A DNA stretch of 64,000 nt, taken from the NCBI RefSeq assembly GCF_002078875.1, contig NC_034411.1, forward strand, positions 57,583,785 through 57,647,784. Reading direction: 5' to 3'. Shown here one piece after another: positions 12,569 to 23,280 of the stretch (position 1 is the stretch's first letter; each line of letters begins with the position of its first letter). Origin of the DNA: Numida meleagris. Its lineage: Eukaryota > Chordata > Aves > Galliformes > Numididae. The position numbers were made by a program, and so were the translations under genes. The notes beneath the pieces are model-generated. The model saw only the letters and a program-made list of their open reading frames with translations, was not told the origin of the DNA and made no database searches.

Positions 12569-15500
12569 GATGATGCGGACAACTGATGACAATGCTGATA
12601 ATATAAGCTAGTGTAATACAAACAAGGGGAAATCGTATGAAAATATTAAAAAGTAATCCCTCCTTTATACAGCAGGAGGCTAGTAATGAGGCTGAATTGG
12701 AGAGAAATGTGAAAACTCAAACTGCAAACAAATCGACGTGGGGAAAACATACATTAAGCATACCTAAGAAAAACGTTCGTTCTGGGCAATGAGACAGAAA
12801 TATACTAAGAACTATTAAAAAGAGCTTATTAAGTTAAGAAGATATTAAAGTTTTCCTGAATATCTCATAACATGCTGATATGAAAGCTTTACCCAAGTTC
12901 AAATTAAAATTGCAAAATGAATTTAAAACTATCTTTCATTTTCATTATCTGACTTGGGAGGGCCAGGCATTCTTTGCCTGTCTCCACAGAGTTTCACCAT
13001 GTATTTGACTTGTATTTGTGAAATTCATTTACATGTAGACACGCGCAGGAGAGACAACTCCAGCTTCACAAGACCTTATTTTACCAGATCCCTCTGTTTC
13101 AGTACAGTGAAAGCAGAGAAAATACTTATCCTTAGAAATAGTGGATTTGGACATTCTTGCGGCAAAAGTTTATCTGCACAAGCAACACCACCACATCACA
13201 CTTGCCACTGGCGCCTGGCTTTGGCCCAGCACTTCTCTCTATCACAAAGTCGACATCAGTTGCACTGAACTGCAAATGGTGATAGCAGCCATTTGTGACT
13301 AGCACCAGCTTATTTCTTTCTGCTCCTTACCAATCCAGTGATGTTTAACTTTGTGGCCTGGCATCTAATTTAATATTTGTTGGATATGGAATCTGAATCA
13401 TTGATTTCCTTTCTGAAGGACTTCTGTGTTGTGCCTAGCAACTGAAACAATTTATGGCAAAATGAGTCACATCTTCAGTTTGTGAACTATTAGCAAAAGG
13501 TTATTTCTTTTCAAATTAACACTCCTTGAACTCTTTAACACCTTCTAAGCCTCATCTTCCATCTGCAGACTGCCTATAAACTTTCTCTGCAAGCATCAGT
13601 ATTTGAAATTCAAATAGGCAGACAGGTTTCTTTGACCTTATTTTTCAAAATCTTAATTTTTAACTTAGGATCTACTCTCAAAATTTAGTTTCCACAAATA
13701 TCTATTAATGCTCTGAAAATCTGGAATGTCCACAAAGACTGAGGGTGACATTTGTTCACTCACAGACAACAGAAAAAGATACAAACCAAGCACAAGTAAA
13801 AGCGGGTCTTTCAGAAGCTTCTGACTGAAAGTGTGAGGAGAAAAACACTTAGCTAATTAATTCTGCAGTGTGAAAAATATTCAAATTTACTTTTTTTTTT
13901 TTTTAATTAGAAAAAAACACCGTCACTACAGCCAGCCACTACTCCAACATTGTGTCAACAGTGAGACCTCCCTTGCGTTTCTCCTTGGTCTCCTCCTCAT
14001 TTCCAACAGAACTGTGCAGTCCTTACCACCCTGAGCAATACCTCAGCCATTGAGCACTTTCGCTGCCATGCAGCGACCACATGATGTCAACAGGACAAAG
14101 ATGGACCTCAGCAGTAACCACTGCTCACAACGAAAGAGCCCACACTCCCCGTCACTTCATGGGTCGGGTAGGTCTCAGCAATGGGCCAGCAGCTCTCTGT
14201 GCTTACAGAAGGCTCTGACAAAAGGCCACATGTTCCACGTGATACATCTGAAGTAAGAAGAACCACGTCATTTAATGTGTCTTTTCAATCCCTCAATTTA
14301 GTTCTCCTTTATGGGAAAATACTGATCATCATCAATCATTCTGTGCATCGTCAATGCACAAAAATTTTAAAATACACCAATAAATCCAAACAAATCCAGC
14401 ATGAACTAAGAAATCCCCTAAATCCCTAGACCTTGTTTTTTAAAAACTCTCCCAGGCAAAACCCACCACCCTACCCTAGGACAGCTCCCACAAGACAAAC
14501 TGAATTTGATCTGAGCCCAGAGTATGGTGTGTTGTAGAGCCCAAGCCCACCGTGAAGCCAGTCTTTACCAAGGCAAGGGAGCAGCTCAGGTGGGCTGACA
14601 CCAAACTCAACAGCAGCACACTGGCAGGGACACCAGCATTCTCTCAAAAACACAAGACCCAAGCTGTTAAGAAATAGCTGACAATTTTATCTTCCAGAAA
14701 TCCACGAAATAGAACATAAAATACGCTCTTCCAAGCATGCTGGTGTGACGTGCTCCCCACAGCTGGCCTGCCTAGGCACAGACAAAGCTGCACCCTGTAT
14801 TAACTCAAGTTTCTAACCCTGTTTAGTGGATGCTCTTACTCAACCCCTCTGTGGTTTGTTTATTATGGATAATAACACATTCCAAAGGTTTCTTCAGAAG
14901 GAAAAATGAAAAGTGGGAAGAGGCCTGGGAGGCAATGGGGAAGTGCTTCCTTGTAGTGGTGGCTGACCTGTGGCAAGGAGCCATGGTGAGCACTGCAGCA
15001 CATCCTGGCGTCTCTGATAGCACCACTGGTGTTACAGACATCCTTCATAACAGAATCAGTTAGAAAAAAAAAAGACCAAGTCCACGTGAAATCTTTGTAA
15101 CAGAAAGGTACATATTTCTTCCAAGAAAACAAATTTTTAATTAATTACACCTAACAAAGTATTCTCAGGTAACAGTCAGCAATAAAGACACATTCCATTG
15201 TTTGATAAAGTATTTGTTATTGTTTTCCCTTTAAAATTAAGATTAGGGGCACAATCTCTACTTTCATATATTGGCCCTCTTCAGCTTTCAGAAATGGTGG
15301 TGACGTGAATGAAAAGGTCACAGGGCAATGCAGATAGAAATGTATTTAACAAAAGGAATTACATTTAACAAAATATCTGTTTCTGGCTTCACTGAGTTTG
15401 CACAGATGAAAGATTGGTCTACATCCATCTACTACTGATAAGAAAAAGAGAGAAAGGACAATTACATTATTACAGCAGTGAGGTACTAAAAAAGGATGAA

Positions 15501-16489
15501 ATCCTTTAGAAGGAGAACTATGGAATGTCTTATCTACTCATTTTCATTTTTAAAGCCCCGATGTAGCTCTTTGAATTAGTATAACTCCTTCCATAATAAT
15601 TTCATTTGCTATCATTTCTGTTGCTACAACACTTCCTGAAAGTTTTAAAAATACTAGATGAATACGGGGCCAAGTAACTACAGTGCTGTGCCTGTGCCTG
15701 CCACCGAGTGCCATGTGACATGAAGGTAAGGCCATAATAGTAGGAACCTGAAACAGTTGTTTTCCAAAAGAATCTCCAAAATCCACTGTTAGGGATGCAA
15801 CTGCATTTTAGTCTTAGCAGCTGCAAGCTGTAAGATCTATAGAGTAACGTGCTGTGTTTTAATATTTCAATATTAACGTTGCTCTAGACATAGACATACA
15901 AAAAAAAACCCTCAAAAACATTAAATAAGCATGCACGTAAAATAAGATCAAACATATCCTTTAGAAAAACCTTAGTTTTTACCAACTCGTTCAGCAACAA
16001 ATGAGTACCTCATAGAACACATACTTAATGAGAATAACAGCATTAAAAATGAGATAGATTCCCCTGGTGAAAGATTCTCTATTTAAAGATTTAAGGCAAA
16101 GAAATAGGAGAGAATACGCCAATTAAACTCACAAGTATTTTTTGAAATAATTACAGGTTATGTACTGAGTACGTCAGAAAGTAATAATAGAAGGATTTTT
16201 TAATTTCAGTCAGTGCTTAAAAGAATTAACTGACACCTACCCAAATGTTGAAAGTCTAAGATGCCACCTATGAAACACGCAAGGTAGCACCATGTGTGAC
16301 TCCTAACCACCGAGTTCAATCCAATATGCATCACTGAGCAGCAGAGAAAGGAGCTTTCAACAGCAAAGCCAGTAGTCAGCATTACCAGACGGGCATAACA
16401 TATCTGGATCGGTGTGTCCATTCTTTTTACTCATTCTTTGTATTTTTATTTTTACTTTTAAGGAATTCTGAAAGCACAGAGCCAGGACC

Positions 16490-17270
16490 ATGGGATGGAG
16501 TGTCCCCAAGGCAAGTTTGCTGATGATACCAAGCTGAGTGGTGCAGCTGCCAGAACAGAAGGGAGGGACACCATCCAGAGGGACCTGGACAGGCTTAAAA
16601 AGTGCACCCACGTGAACCTAATGAGGATGAACAAGGCCACGTGCAAGGTGTTGCACTTGGGTTGAGGCAATCCCAGATATGAGTACAGACTGGGAGAAGG
16701 ACTCACTGAGAGCAGCCCTGTGGACTTGGGGGTCCTGATGGACAAAATACTGGACATGAACAAGCAGTGTGCCCTTGCAGCCCAGAAGGCCAATGGTATC
16801 CTGGGCTGCATCAAGAGGGGTGGCAAGCAGGGCAAGCAGGTCCAGAGCAGGGCCACAGAGGTGATCAGAGGGCTGGAGCATCTCTTTTATGAAGAAAGGT
16901 TGAGTGAGATAGGCTTATTTAGCTTGGAGAAGACTCTGGGGAGACCTCGCTGCAGCCTTCCAGTACTTAAAGGGAGTTTATAAGCAAGAGGGGGACCAAC
17001 TTTTTTCACAGTCTGGTAGTAATAGGACAAGGGGGAATGCTTTAAAATAAAAGAGGGGAAGTTTAGGCTAAATATTAGGAAGAAATTCTTTATTCAGTGG
17101 GTGGTGAGGCACTGGAACAGGTTGCCCACTGAAGCTGTGGATAGTCCATCCAAACCCGGCCTTGAACACCTCTGGTGGATAGCAACCGTGCCCATGGCAG
17201 GGGGCTGGAAATGGATGGACTTTAAGGTCCCTTCAAACACAAGACATTCTATGATTCCATGATTATGTGA
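16490..17270 (+). mobile_element. CR1 LINE 3' portion, internally deleted
   Basis: The plus strand carries the C-terminal CR1 ORF2 region, starting near the RT motif-C surroundings (AAGTTTGCTGATGATACCAAG at 16513 onward). It continues through LGVLMDK-like and [11 protein letters not shown] remnants and the typical 3' UTR (AGGAAGAAATTCTTTATTCA). It ends in TTCTATGATTCCATGATTATG-type repeats near 17270. A stop interrupts the frame near 16665. Part of the domain after 16850 is missing compared with other CR1 copies. It lies in the presumed first intron of L3MBTL3, in antisense orientation. The left boundary is approximate. Confidence 0.88.
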
Positions 17271-17582
17271 AGCAGCAGGTGAGGAGGGTGAGGTCCAAAA
17301 GACAAAGAGAGGCCTCAAGGGAGGTGATATCCTTACACCTCCTAGCAATGCACCATATGCCTCGCAGGCATGCACTGAGCTGGAGACACCAGTCCTGACA
17401 GACATGCAGAAACAAAGGCACAAGTCTTTTTGGCCAGATATCACAGATGATTATTTTGGTCACCTCCAAGTAGGAGACTGCTGGCAGAGAAACCACAGGC
17501 TGGAGGGGATGTACATAGGGGAAATGAAGCTGATCAGCAGGAGACAACACATATCAGAGCGGCCTCCTCTTTGGAGATTACC

Positions 17583-17663
17583 AAAGCAGATAAAGACATC
17601 CATGCCCTACCGCCTAGAAACCAGTGTGGTTACAGCGCTGGTACATCTGTCTTTATCTGCTTT
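17583..17663. repeat. 16-bp perfect inverted repeat carrying GATA motifs
   Basis: AAAGCAGATAAAGACA at 17583-17598 is repeated as its exact reverse complement at 17648-17663, with a 49-nt spacer. Each arm contains AGATAA, the consensus core of GATA-factor sites, in opposite orientation. It sits just 3' of the CR1 copy in sequence I could not assign. Confidence 0.85.
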
Positions 17664-19654
17664 ATCACATAAGGATGGGAAAACTACCAGGGCTGAATCA
17701 TCATACTGCTCAGGCCAAACACGGGAGAACTACCCCACATCTCCCCTTTTATTTTAGACAAACTTGGGTTTACTCTAGCTTTAAGACAACAGTTATAGCA
17801 AAGGAAAGTTGCTCATAACTGCAGTCCAGAGAAACCAGAATTACTTCCTATTCACTGTAAACCCACCAGGGAGAGCCCACTTTTCTTCTCACGACCATCT
17901 GCTCAAGCAGGGCACACCACACACTTGTATCCTTCTCACCCTTCCACTTCTTGCACTTCTTGATTATGTACTTCAACAAAAACAACCACAACAGGAACAG
18001 CTCAGGAAACGATAAAGTATTTTGAGGGTATCCACTACATTTTAATATGCACTTTTAAAATATCTATTTAATGTTTTAATGCTTTTAATGTTCTAATTCT
18101 TTTGATGTTCCCTTAAAAGAAGTATCTGCAGATTACACATTTCCTTCAAAAACTCATTTTTCATCCTTCAAAAACTACATTACCAGCTCTGCTACTTTTC
18201 TGTTCCGTGTGTTGAAGGACTGAGTCAATTCCACTACTTTGCCTGTTGCTCATGGAATTCATTACAAATAAGTTACTTTAAAGATGAGCTATGGAGGTAG
18301 GAATTATATTCACAGAGGGACCTAAGCTTAAAATTCTTTGCCCTCCTTAGCACTCGTAAGAGGAATTGGACCAGATTTCCTGCCAATGTTGTCCCCTTAC
18401 TATTATTTCCTGCTGTTTTATCTGTTGCTACTTCTCTGTCTGCTACACTCTCCAGGGACACAGTGTATGTTTGGTCTTGCTTCCCAGTAGATAGGCTTAA
18501 AATCTGTTTCCTCACAGAAAGAACCTGGCCGCAGGCATTACAAACTGCAGACTGTGTTCTCTGAAAGGAGCGAGCCTGCGCCAGCACTGAGAATGGGTTT
18601 GGGTACCTGCACCTGAATCTGGTCTCTGCCAGCAGCTAACACAGGTACCACTGCTCAGAACTGGGTAACACTTGTAGTTACACACAGCTTTTGGCTGCTT
18701 TGTCATTTTCAAACATCCACAGAGCACTGTAATACCCAATACTGATGCTATTCCATCAGCTAATGAAATTTACCACTAGCAACTTCCAAACTGTTTACAG
18801 AGAATTTGTATCTGAGGAGCTCTGAGGAAGGATCTCCTCTACAACACCTCCGCGACTTGTTTCTGTCCCTCTCTGTGCAGTCCTGAATGGGGGCTTAAGA
18901 TGCTCAGATACTAAGACTGGAGTATAACTCCCAAATCCCATTTGTTAACCTCCTCTACTTCCTTGAACCAGGCACAGAGTGACAGAAAACTCCCATCTCC
19001 TTCCATTTACAGTGCAGACATTTCAGGAAGAACTGTGATGCACCAAACCCTCGCACTGAGCATCACCTGATGTATGTCAAATTGCCATTAAGAGAAGTTA
19101 GCTCCCAGTGAGCTCCTCTGCACGCTCATGCCTGGCTCGTGCCCTTCTCCTCCATTCTACTTGTTTTCAGCAGCCTCCACGGGGTCCGCAATCCTTAAAC
19201 CATTAATTCACTTTTTTCTATCTCCTAACTACTAGTCACTGTGTTTCTCCTTATCTCCAATTCATAAAGAGCTCCTATTTCCCATTGTGATGAGTGGCAC
19301 TACTACTGAAGCAATAATAAGCTGTGGCTACATATACACTATTACTATCTTCAGTAAATCCCATCCACGTAATCCCTGGTTCCTCACACCCACCGCTTAC
19401 ATTCCATAATCCTACCTGTCAGCAGTATTAAAAAGATGAAGGGTAACGGGAATAACCCACAAACGCCAACCCGAGTAATGCCCGACCACACTGAACCAGG
19501 CAGAGGGAAAGGGCTCCCCGCCTCACCATTTTCTAGAAAAACAGAACTATTAAAAGCAACAGTGGAGAGAAACTCAAGAAATTAATAAGAACCATACACA
19601 GCAACAAACAAACCCAAAGTTCGCTGCAGTTGCCCGGCTGACAACAAACGCCCT

Positions 19655-19705
19655 CCAATGAGAGCGCTGCGGCAGCCGCCGTCACTGGCGCGCTGCGTCC
19701 ATTGG
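19655..19705. promoter_or_regulatory. Opposed CCAAT boxes at island edge
   Basis: CCAAT on the plus strand (19655-19659) and ATTGG (19701-19705), a CCAAT on the minus strand, face each other about 45 bp apart. This is where the GC-rich island begins. Such pairs are common in NF-Y-bound, often bidirectional promoters. Usage is inferred. Confidence 0.45.
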
Positions 19706-20291
19706 GACCGGCGGAGCGCAGCGGAGCGGCGGGGTCCCGCGGCAAGGGCCGCCCGGGCGGCGCGGCGGGGCAGCACCGGCACCGCCACCGGCACCGCACC
19801 GCCCGGAGCTCCTCCCGCGCGGATGTTCACCGGAGCCGCTGGGAACAGGAGAACTTCTGGGGAGAGGAACCGCTTTCCTGGGGGGGCTTTACGCTGCAGC
19901 AGGAAGGTTCTGCTCTGATTCTGAACACGGGCTGTTCCGAAAGCAGCGTGAAGTCGAGCGTTCGCGTCTCGAGTTGCATTTACACTTTCCACCTGATTGT
20001 TAGCGCTCGCTGCAGAGCGTTGACTCACGGGCAGAAACAAAAAGCAAACACGCTCAGCCCAACGCCTCTCAAAAACGAACGGAACGACAATGAGAAGGCG
20101 GCTCTCGCTCCGCGTCAGCTCACGGCTCGCACACCCCGTCCCGCTGCCCGCAGGTCACCGCACAGCACCGCGCGTCACGGCCTTCCCCGCCGCATCCCGC
20201 GGGGCCGCGTTTCCAGGAAGCGTTACTCAGCGCCTCCGAGCGCTGCGAAGAACGCGGCGGCCGACGGCGGTGCGCGGGGCCGGCCCGGGCC

Positions 20292-20453
20292 NNNNNNNNN
20301 NNNNNNNNNNNNNNNNNNNNNNNNNNNNNNNNNNNNNNNNNNNNNNNNNNNNNNNNNNNNNNNNNNNNNNNNNNNNNNNNNNNNNNNNNNNNNNNNNNNN
20401 NNNNNNNNNNNNNNNNNNNNNNNNNNNNNNNNNNNNNNNNNNNNNNNNNNNNN
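20292..20453. other. Assembly gap (162 N)
   Basis: Unknown bases lie inside the CpG island. Both flanks are almost pure G and C (GGCCCGGGCC before, CGGGGCCCGCCGGG after), so the missing piece is probably extremely GC-rich and may hold promoter or first-exon sequence. Confidence 0.98.
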
Positions 20454-21539
20454 CGGGGCCCGCCGGGCGCGGCCGCCGGCTGCCCGCGGCCTACCGCCAG
20501 AGGTCCCTCCTTGGCCAGTTTTGCGGCGTGTTTTGCTGCACTTGAAACTTTCTGGTGGAGAAAACCCGGAGTGCTCAGGTCCGCGTTTCGCCCGGGCTCG
20601 GGCAGGAGCGCCGAGACAAAGCGGCCGCCCGCTCCGACGGCCGCGAGCCGGCAGCGCTCGAGCGGAGGGAGCGCGCTTCTCCCGCCGCCCAGCGCCGCTC
20701 GCCGCTGTTTTCTCTCTCCCCCCCTCCCCCCGGCCCGGAGCAACGGGAGCGCGCGGGAGGAGACGGACCCCCGGTCGGCGCGGGGGCGAGCGCGGTGCGC
20801 GCGAGGGTGGGAGAGGAACTGGGTGCCGAGGGTTCCTGAGGAAGTTGCACAACCAGAGAGGGACTCCGCTTGTTTACCGGGTCCTTCCCCCCTCCCCCCC
20901 CGCCCCCCCGAGACGGGGATCCGGGAAAGGGCGGCTGGCTGCGAGTGGAAGGGGAAAATTTTACCTTCTCCTCCCTCCTCCCCTCCCCCAGCGAGGAGGA
21001 GGAAGAGGAGGAGGAGGGGGCGCGCTCTCTTTCCCGAGGGGGCTGCGGGATTTGCTCCTCGGCCGCTCGCAGCCAATCTCAACGCGAAGACCGCCCGACG
21101 GAGAGGTGCCCCTTGCCGCGGAGGGCAGCGCCGCGTCGCCCCCCGCCCGCCCGCAGCCCGGCCCCGCGCTCCAACTTTTTCTCTCACGCTCTCGCGTGCG
21201 GCCGCTCCGACGAAGCGGCCACAAAATGGGGGCGGCAGAGGCTCCCAGCCCCGCGCTCCGGGCGGCCGCTCCCACCTAAATTAATCGTAAGAATAATAAA
21301 AAAAAATCGCGCTCCCCCTCCCCCCGTCGCGAAAACACCGCCTCACACGCACGTTAGCGAGAACAAGTGTGCCTATATCCTGTTGTTAATGCACCGGCTG
21401 CGGAGAGAGAGCGGTGGGGGGGAGACGGGGCCGCACCCCCGGCGGCGCTCGGGTCGAGAGCGCGCAACTCCGGGCAAAGCCGCGCGCCGGCCGCTCGCCC
21501 CCCCCGTCCGGGCACACACGTGCGCGGGCAGCGCGGGGC

Positions 21540-21724
21540 NNNNNNNNNNNNNNNNNNNNNNNNNNNNNNNNNNNNNNNNNNNNNNNNNNNNNNNNNNNNN
21601 NNNNNNNNNNNNNNNNNNNNNNNNNNNNNNNNNNNNNNNNNNNNNNNNNNNNNNNNNNNNNNNNNNNNNNNNNNNNNNNNNNNNNNNNNNNNNNNNNNNN
21701 NNNNNNNNNNNNNNNNNNNNNNNN
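21540..21724. other. Assembly gap (185 N) abutting a T run
   Basis: This is the second gap in the CpG island. The left flank is GC-rich and the right flank begins with 22 T (21725-21746). The true junction between GC-rich sequence and the homopolymer is not represented. Confidence 0.98.
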
Positions 21725-21775
21725 TTTTTTTTTTTTTTTTTTTTTTGGTATGTGCATGTGTGTGCAAACTTTCCC

Positions 21776-21786
21776 CAAAATGGCGG
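21776..21786 (+). promoter_or_regulatory. YY1-like site with overlapping ETS core
   Basis: CAAAATGGCGG fits the YY1 consensus, and the following GGAAAT adds an ETS-like GGAA. YY1 sites of this form often lie just downstream of transcription starts in CpG promoters. On the plus strand this would fit a transcript running away from L3MBTL3. Site identity is seen; function is inferred. Confidence 0.45.
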
Positions 21787-22661
21787 AAATTGGGAGATGA
21801 TTATATTTTAAATATCTCTCGCTCACAGGCACACAAAGTGCGGGAGCGACGGGAACGCCAAACTCTCCGCCGCGCGCTGAGCGCGGCCTTCGCGCACGGG
21901 GACCCGCGGCACATTCAACCGGTCCATCCCGGCCGCCGCCTGCCGCTTCCGACCGAAAAAACGGGGCTCTCGCACCGCCCCCCCCGGCCGCGCCTCGCCC
22001 CCCCGCGCCCGCACCTCGCCCCGTCCTTCGGCGTGCGCGAACAAAGAGCCGGGGCCGGGGGGGAGCGCAGCGCAGGATCCCCCCGTGCTACCCGCCCTCC
22101 AGCGCGCAGCCCCGCGCCCCCCCCCGGCCCCATCGCGTTTGTCCCCGCGGTGCCCCGCGAGCGGCGTTAAATGGAGCCGAGCGGCGGCTCGGCGGTGGGG
22201 CAAGTCCGCAAAATGTCTCTCCCCTTCCCTTCCCCCTCCCTGCGGAGCCCCCTCCCCCCCTAAAAAAGGCCCCCCCCGGCGCGTTTCGGCGGCTCCCTCC
22301 CCCATACGGAGCTTTATGCACATGCACATACGTGCGTGCCCGTGGCTGCGCCGAGATACGCGGCACGGCTCGATGCGCGTACTCCCGTCATGTGTTTGGG
22401 AAGAGAAAAAGAAATAGCAGGCACCTCTCTCTCTCTTTCTTTTGTTCCTCTTTCTCACTCACACACTTGGGGCGCGGGGAGGCACCCCCTGCCCCAGCCG
22501 CTCCCCCGCCACTTGCGAGTCACTTGCCCACTTTCCCCGGCGCGAACTTCCATCCCCGCCGCGCGGGTGGGGGGAGAAGCCCCCTCCCTTCCCCGGCGGC
22601 GTTTCGTAAGGGAGGGCGAGGAGGTGCGCCTCTGCCTTTTTCTCGCTCTCCAACTTTCATC

Positions 22662-22670
22662 CTCACCTAG
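22662..22670 (-). other. L3MBTL3: Candidate splice donor of an L3MBTL3 5' UTR exon
   Basis: On the minus strand CCCTAG|GTGAGG is a near-consensus donor in the upstream part of the CpG island. A non-coding first exon could run from a start near 22.8-23.1 kb to 22667 and splice to the exon at 12440. It is chosen only on donor strength; another possible donor, AAG|GTAAAA, is at about 20965-20960. Confidence 0.25.
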
Positions 22671-22891
22671 GGCCGAACCCAACCCCACCGCCGGCTTTCG
22701 GCCGCCGACGCCGTTCCCCGGCCGTGGCCGGCGGCTCCGGCTCGCAACCCGCCGCTCCTTACCCCCCCAAATTCTCTCTCTCTCTTTTTCTCCGGCTCTC
22801 GAGTAGGTCCTGACAAATATGGTCCAGGGCTGCGGGCACAAGTGAGCATGCGCCCGCCGAGCCAGGGCTGGGGAAAGGGGAAACTGCTGCC

Positions 22892-22997
22892 GCCGCCGCC
22901 GCTCGTTCTTCCTCCCTCGCCTGCGCTGCCGCTGCGCCGGAGCCGCACTCGCGGCAGCGGCAGCGCAGGCGAGGGAGGAAGAGCGAGCGGCGGCGGC
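22892..22997. repeat. 44-nt near-perfect inverted repeat in the CpG island
   Basis: The left arm 22892-22935 and right arm 22954-22997 are reverse complements over 44 nt with one mismatch (T at 22906 against G at 22983), around an 18-nt loop (22936-22953). The arms combine CCG repeats, a pyrimidine-rich stretch (CTTCCTCCCTCGCC) and GCTGCCGCTGC. A plus-strand RNA would pair completely, with one G-U; a minus-strand RNA would have one A-C mismatch. It lies at the TMEM244-facing edge of the probable L3MBTL3 promoter. Confidence 0.92.
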
Positions 22998-23280
22998 TGA
23001 AGTCGGCGGTGGCGGAGCGCACGGCGCCCTGCGAGGTGCGGCATCCCCGGTTGCATGCCGACGCCGGAGGAATAATAAGGAGGCTTGCGCGGCAGCGCGC
23101 TGCTATTTTTGGTCTTTTGGAAAATAACGCGCTGAGCCTTTTTTTCTTTTTCTCCTTGTTGTCACGCCGTCTTTTCCCCCATCCTTTCGCTAAAAGGCGT
23201 GACGGGTCGCTGCCTGCCATCCGAGCGCGGAGCCGAGCCGCTTGCCTTGGGATGTCACACGGGACCTGGTAGGGGGAGCG

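Larger units (their letters stand above)
12441..19600 (-). other. L3MBTL3: Presumed L3MBTL3 5' intron sequence
   Basis: This lies between the first coding exon and the CpG island and is presumably 5' UTR intron of L3MBTL3. Besides the CR1 at 16.5-17.3 kb and two inverted repeats listed separately, I see only AT-rich unique sequence with a T run near 13892-13903. The stretches 13900-14700 and 17280-17760 are richer in GC and look repeat-derived, but I could not assign them. A non-coding 5' exon may be hidden here; none can be shown without transcript data. Confidence 0.6.
19600..23280 (-). promoter_or_regulatory. L3MBTL3: CpG island, probable L3MBTL3 promoter
   Basis: About 3.7 kb of very GC- and CpG-rich sequence stands out sharply from the AT-rich surroundings. 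It lies upstream of the L3MBTL3 coding start on the minus strand and on the far side from TMEM244, so it is the natural promoter for L3MBTL3. It contains CCAAT boxes, an NRF1-like GCATGCGC near 22846, GC boxes, a YY1/ETS-like site and polypurine and polypyrimidine tracts. Two runs of N lie inside. The transcription start cannot be fixed from sequence. The several long open frames across it, on both strands, are by-products of high GC and contain N-derived residues. A divergent non-coding transcript is possible. Confidence 0.85.

Noticed and set aside
19702..21284. Several open frames of 200-500 codons across the CpG island on both strands
   Set aside because: They arise from high GC content and from reading through runs of N. 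They are rich in R, P, A and G and overlap one another in many frames, with no family resemblance.
21367..22841. Further long GC-rich frames, including ones with poly-F or poly-K from the T run
   Set aside because: Same cause: GC-rich sequence, N and a homopolymer. No start context or splice structure supports them.
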